Assembly (NCBI GenBank): GCA_964453155.1
Contig: CAYVQU010000014.1
Coordinates: 1 to 52,107 of the forward strand
Direction of reading: 5' to 3'
Source: CAYVQU01 sp964453155
GTDB lineage: Bacteria; Chloroflexota; Anaerolineae; Anaerolineales; UBA11858
DNA length: 52,107 nt
Part shown: positions 51,213-52,107 of the stretch, one piece after another
Layout of the letters: each line of letters begins with the position of its first letter
Position numbering within the stretch: position 1 is the first letter of the stretch
Translations under genes and position numbers: made by a program
The notes under the pieces: model-generated
What the model was told of the DNA's origin: nothing
Databases searched by the model: none
What the model saw: only the letters and a program-made list of their open reading frames with translations

Positions 51213-51266
51213 GCGGCAAATTATAGCATGTTACCTGGTGCAGATAGGCCGGTTGGCGGGATCAAA

Positions 51267-51433
51267 TAGGGCAATCGCATGTAACCTTAAACGGCAGTTA
51301 AAACTGCACCGACAACTGCGAAGTCGCCCTTCGGCGACTGGGTTTCAACCTGCGGAGGCAGGTTTTGCCAGCGCATATGCGCCAGTTGCTGCGACTTCAG
51401 TCGCCTTGTTTTCATTAACATGCGATTGCCCTA
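51267..51433. mobile_element. MITE with terminal inverted repeats and target duplication
   Basis: A 167-base element ends in perfect 16-bp inverted repeats, TAGGGCAATCGCATGT and ACATGCGATTGCCCTA. It is flanked by the direct repeat CGGGATCAAA (51257-51266 and 51434-51443), a 10-bp target duplication. The interior has further palindromes (ACGGCAGTTAAAACTGC, GCGAAGTCGCCCTTCGGCGAC) and no reading frame of note. It must be moved by a transposase encoded elsewhere. The rest of the 51213-51527 gap holds only the efp terminator. Confidence 0.9.
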
Positions 51434-51468
51434 CGGGATCAAATTGCCCTGATTTGGCGGTTAAAAAT

Positions 51469-51504
51469 AAAAACTCCCGGCCCAATTTTGAGCAAGGAGC
51501 TTTT
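51469..51504 (-). terminator. Terminator of efp
   Basis: Arms AAAAACTCC and GGAGCTTTT form a bulged stem. On the minus strand they are followed by TTTTTATTTTT. Confidence 0.55.
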
Positions 51505-51527
51505 CGTTTGTTTTCGTGAGTTTGAAT

Positions 51528-52085
51528 TTAAACTCGAGTTACATATGTGCCAGTGCGGGTATCTACGCGAATGATGTTGCCAACTTCAACAAAAGCCGGG
51601 CAATCTACTTCCAAGCCGGTTTCAACAGTGACTCTTTTGGTAACCCCGGTAGCTGTATCCCCACGGACTGAGGGCAAGGCTTCGGTAACTTCCAGTTCAA
51701 TTGTGGTGGGGAGATCAATATCAAGGGGCTCGCCTTCATAGAAGGTGAGCTTCAACTCTAGCCCTTCTTTTAAGTAGCTGGGAGCATTTCCAAGAGAATC
51801 TCCGGGTAAAGCCGGTTGCTCGTAAGTTTCTAAATCCATAAAGTGGTAAAACTCGCCATCGGAGTATAAATATTGGACATTGTGAAAATCTAACCGAATA
51901 TCTTGGACTCGATCACTGGAGTTGAACGTCTTATCGATGGTCGCGCCAGTACGGAGATTGCGGGCCTTAACCCGAATAGTAGCCTTGCCACGGCCAGGTT
52001 TGTGATGGGAATATTCCAATACTTTGAAAATATGATTATCTAGTTCAAAGGTTACGCCCTTGCGGAGTTCATTTACATCAATCAT
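51528..52085 (-). CDS. efp: Elongation factor P
   Basis: EF-P relieves ribosome stalling at consecutive prolines. The 185-aa chain has the three beta-barrel domains: KOW-like N-terminal (MIDVNELRKGVTFELDNHIFKV), OB domain 2 (QYLYSDGEFYHFMDLETYEQ) and C-terminal OB domain (VEVGNIIRVDTRTGTYVTRV). The loop that contacts tRNA reads K29-P-G-R32-G-K, with Arg at the tip where other lineages have lysine. The modifying enzyme, if any, is not in this window. An AAGGA ribosome site lies eight bases before the ATG. Confidence 0.95.
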   Translation of the reverse strand: MIDVNELRKGVTFELDNHIFKVLEYSHHKPGRGKATIRVKARNLRTGATIDKTFNSSDRVQDIRLDFHNVQYLYSDGEFYHFMDLETYEQPALPGDSLGNAPSYLKEGLELKLTFYEGEPLDIDLPTTIELEVTEALPSVRGDTATGVTKRVTVETGLEVDCPAFVEVGNIIRVDTRTGTYVTRV

Positions 52086-52107
52086 TGCTCTATTCCTTGA
52101 GAAAAAG

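Overview
The window looks like a chromosomal segment of a Chloroflexota bacterium, most likely of the Anaerolineae lineage. This is an inference from gene content and style: FabL-type enoyl-ACP reductase, fused LutB-LutC, a GNAT acetyltransferase of the COG3375 kind beside a MenC/NAAAR enolase-superfamily gene, a two-domain oxidoreductase followed by a heparinase-like gene, Pro/Thr-rich membrane-anchored surface proteins, and an FtsZ with an unusual gene neighbourhood. No rRNA, tRNA, CRISPR array, prophage or transposase gene was seen. Nearly all of the window is dense housekeeping and metabolic sequence with about 50 genes.

Layout: 1-4.7 kb holds a YdcF-like envelope protein, a DUF952 protein, a small surface protein and the lactate-oxidation genes lutA and lutBC. 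A LacI-type palindrome separates these from an alpha-glucan phosphorylase (4.9-7.1 kb). Then come an MTH1-like Nudix hydrolase, an M29 aminopeptidase, and a 9.4-16.1 kb polysaccharide block (two-domain oxidoreductase, heparinase-like protein, Nudix, uridine-kinase-like protein, WbuB-like glycosyltransferase). ftsH, a small two-gene unit (58-aa protein plus SHOCT-like protein), an S1 protein, mfd, pth, a surface protein, a roadblock protein, pyrG, plsC, eno, a zinc-ribbon membrane protein and radC follow up to 31.2 kb. From 31.2 to 37.6 kb are a GH16 lipoprotein, a GNAT, an acylphosphatase, a gluzincin peptidase, an AEC transporter, a HEAT-repeat protein and an RseP-type site-2 protease. galE stands alone.

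The most unusual part is 39.2-44.1 kb: a tightly packed six-gene minus-strand run built around ftsZ. It encodes two secreted or cytosolic TIM-barrel proteins that resemble clan-A glycosidases but lack both catalytic glutamates, two very small proteins, a possible LCP-like secreted protein, and FtsZ with a substituted T7-loop aspartate. This is the best candidate for an undescribed, division-linked system.

The last part (44.2-52.1 kb) has an NAD-binding protein, the acetyltransferase-MenC-cyclase cluster, fabL, a DUF2267-like small protein, a LysM protein, a HAD-DinB fusion, a Cys-rich protein and efp. Two repeat systems run across the window: 7-base-period degenerate arrays, found both between genes and inside coding sequence, and small inverted-repeat elements, one of which (51267-51433) has clear terminal repeats and a target duplication.
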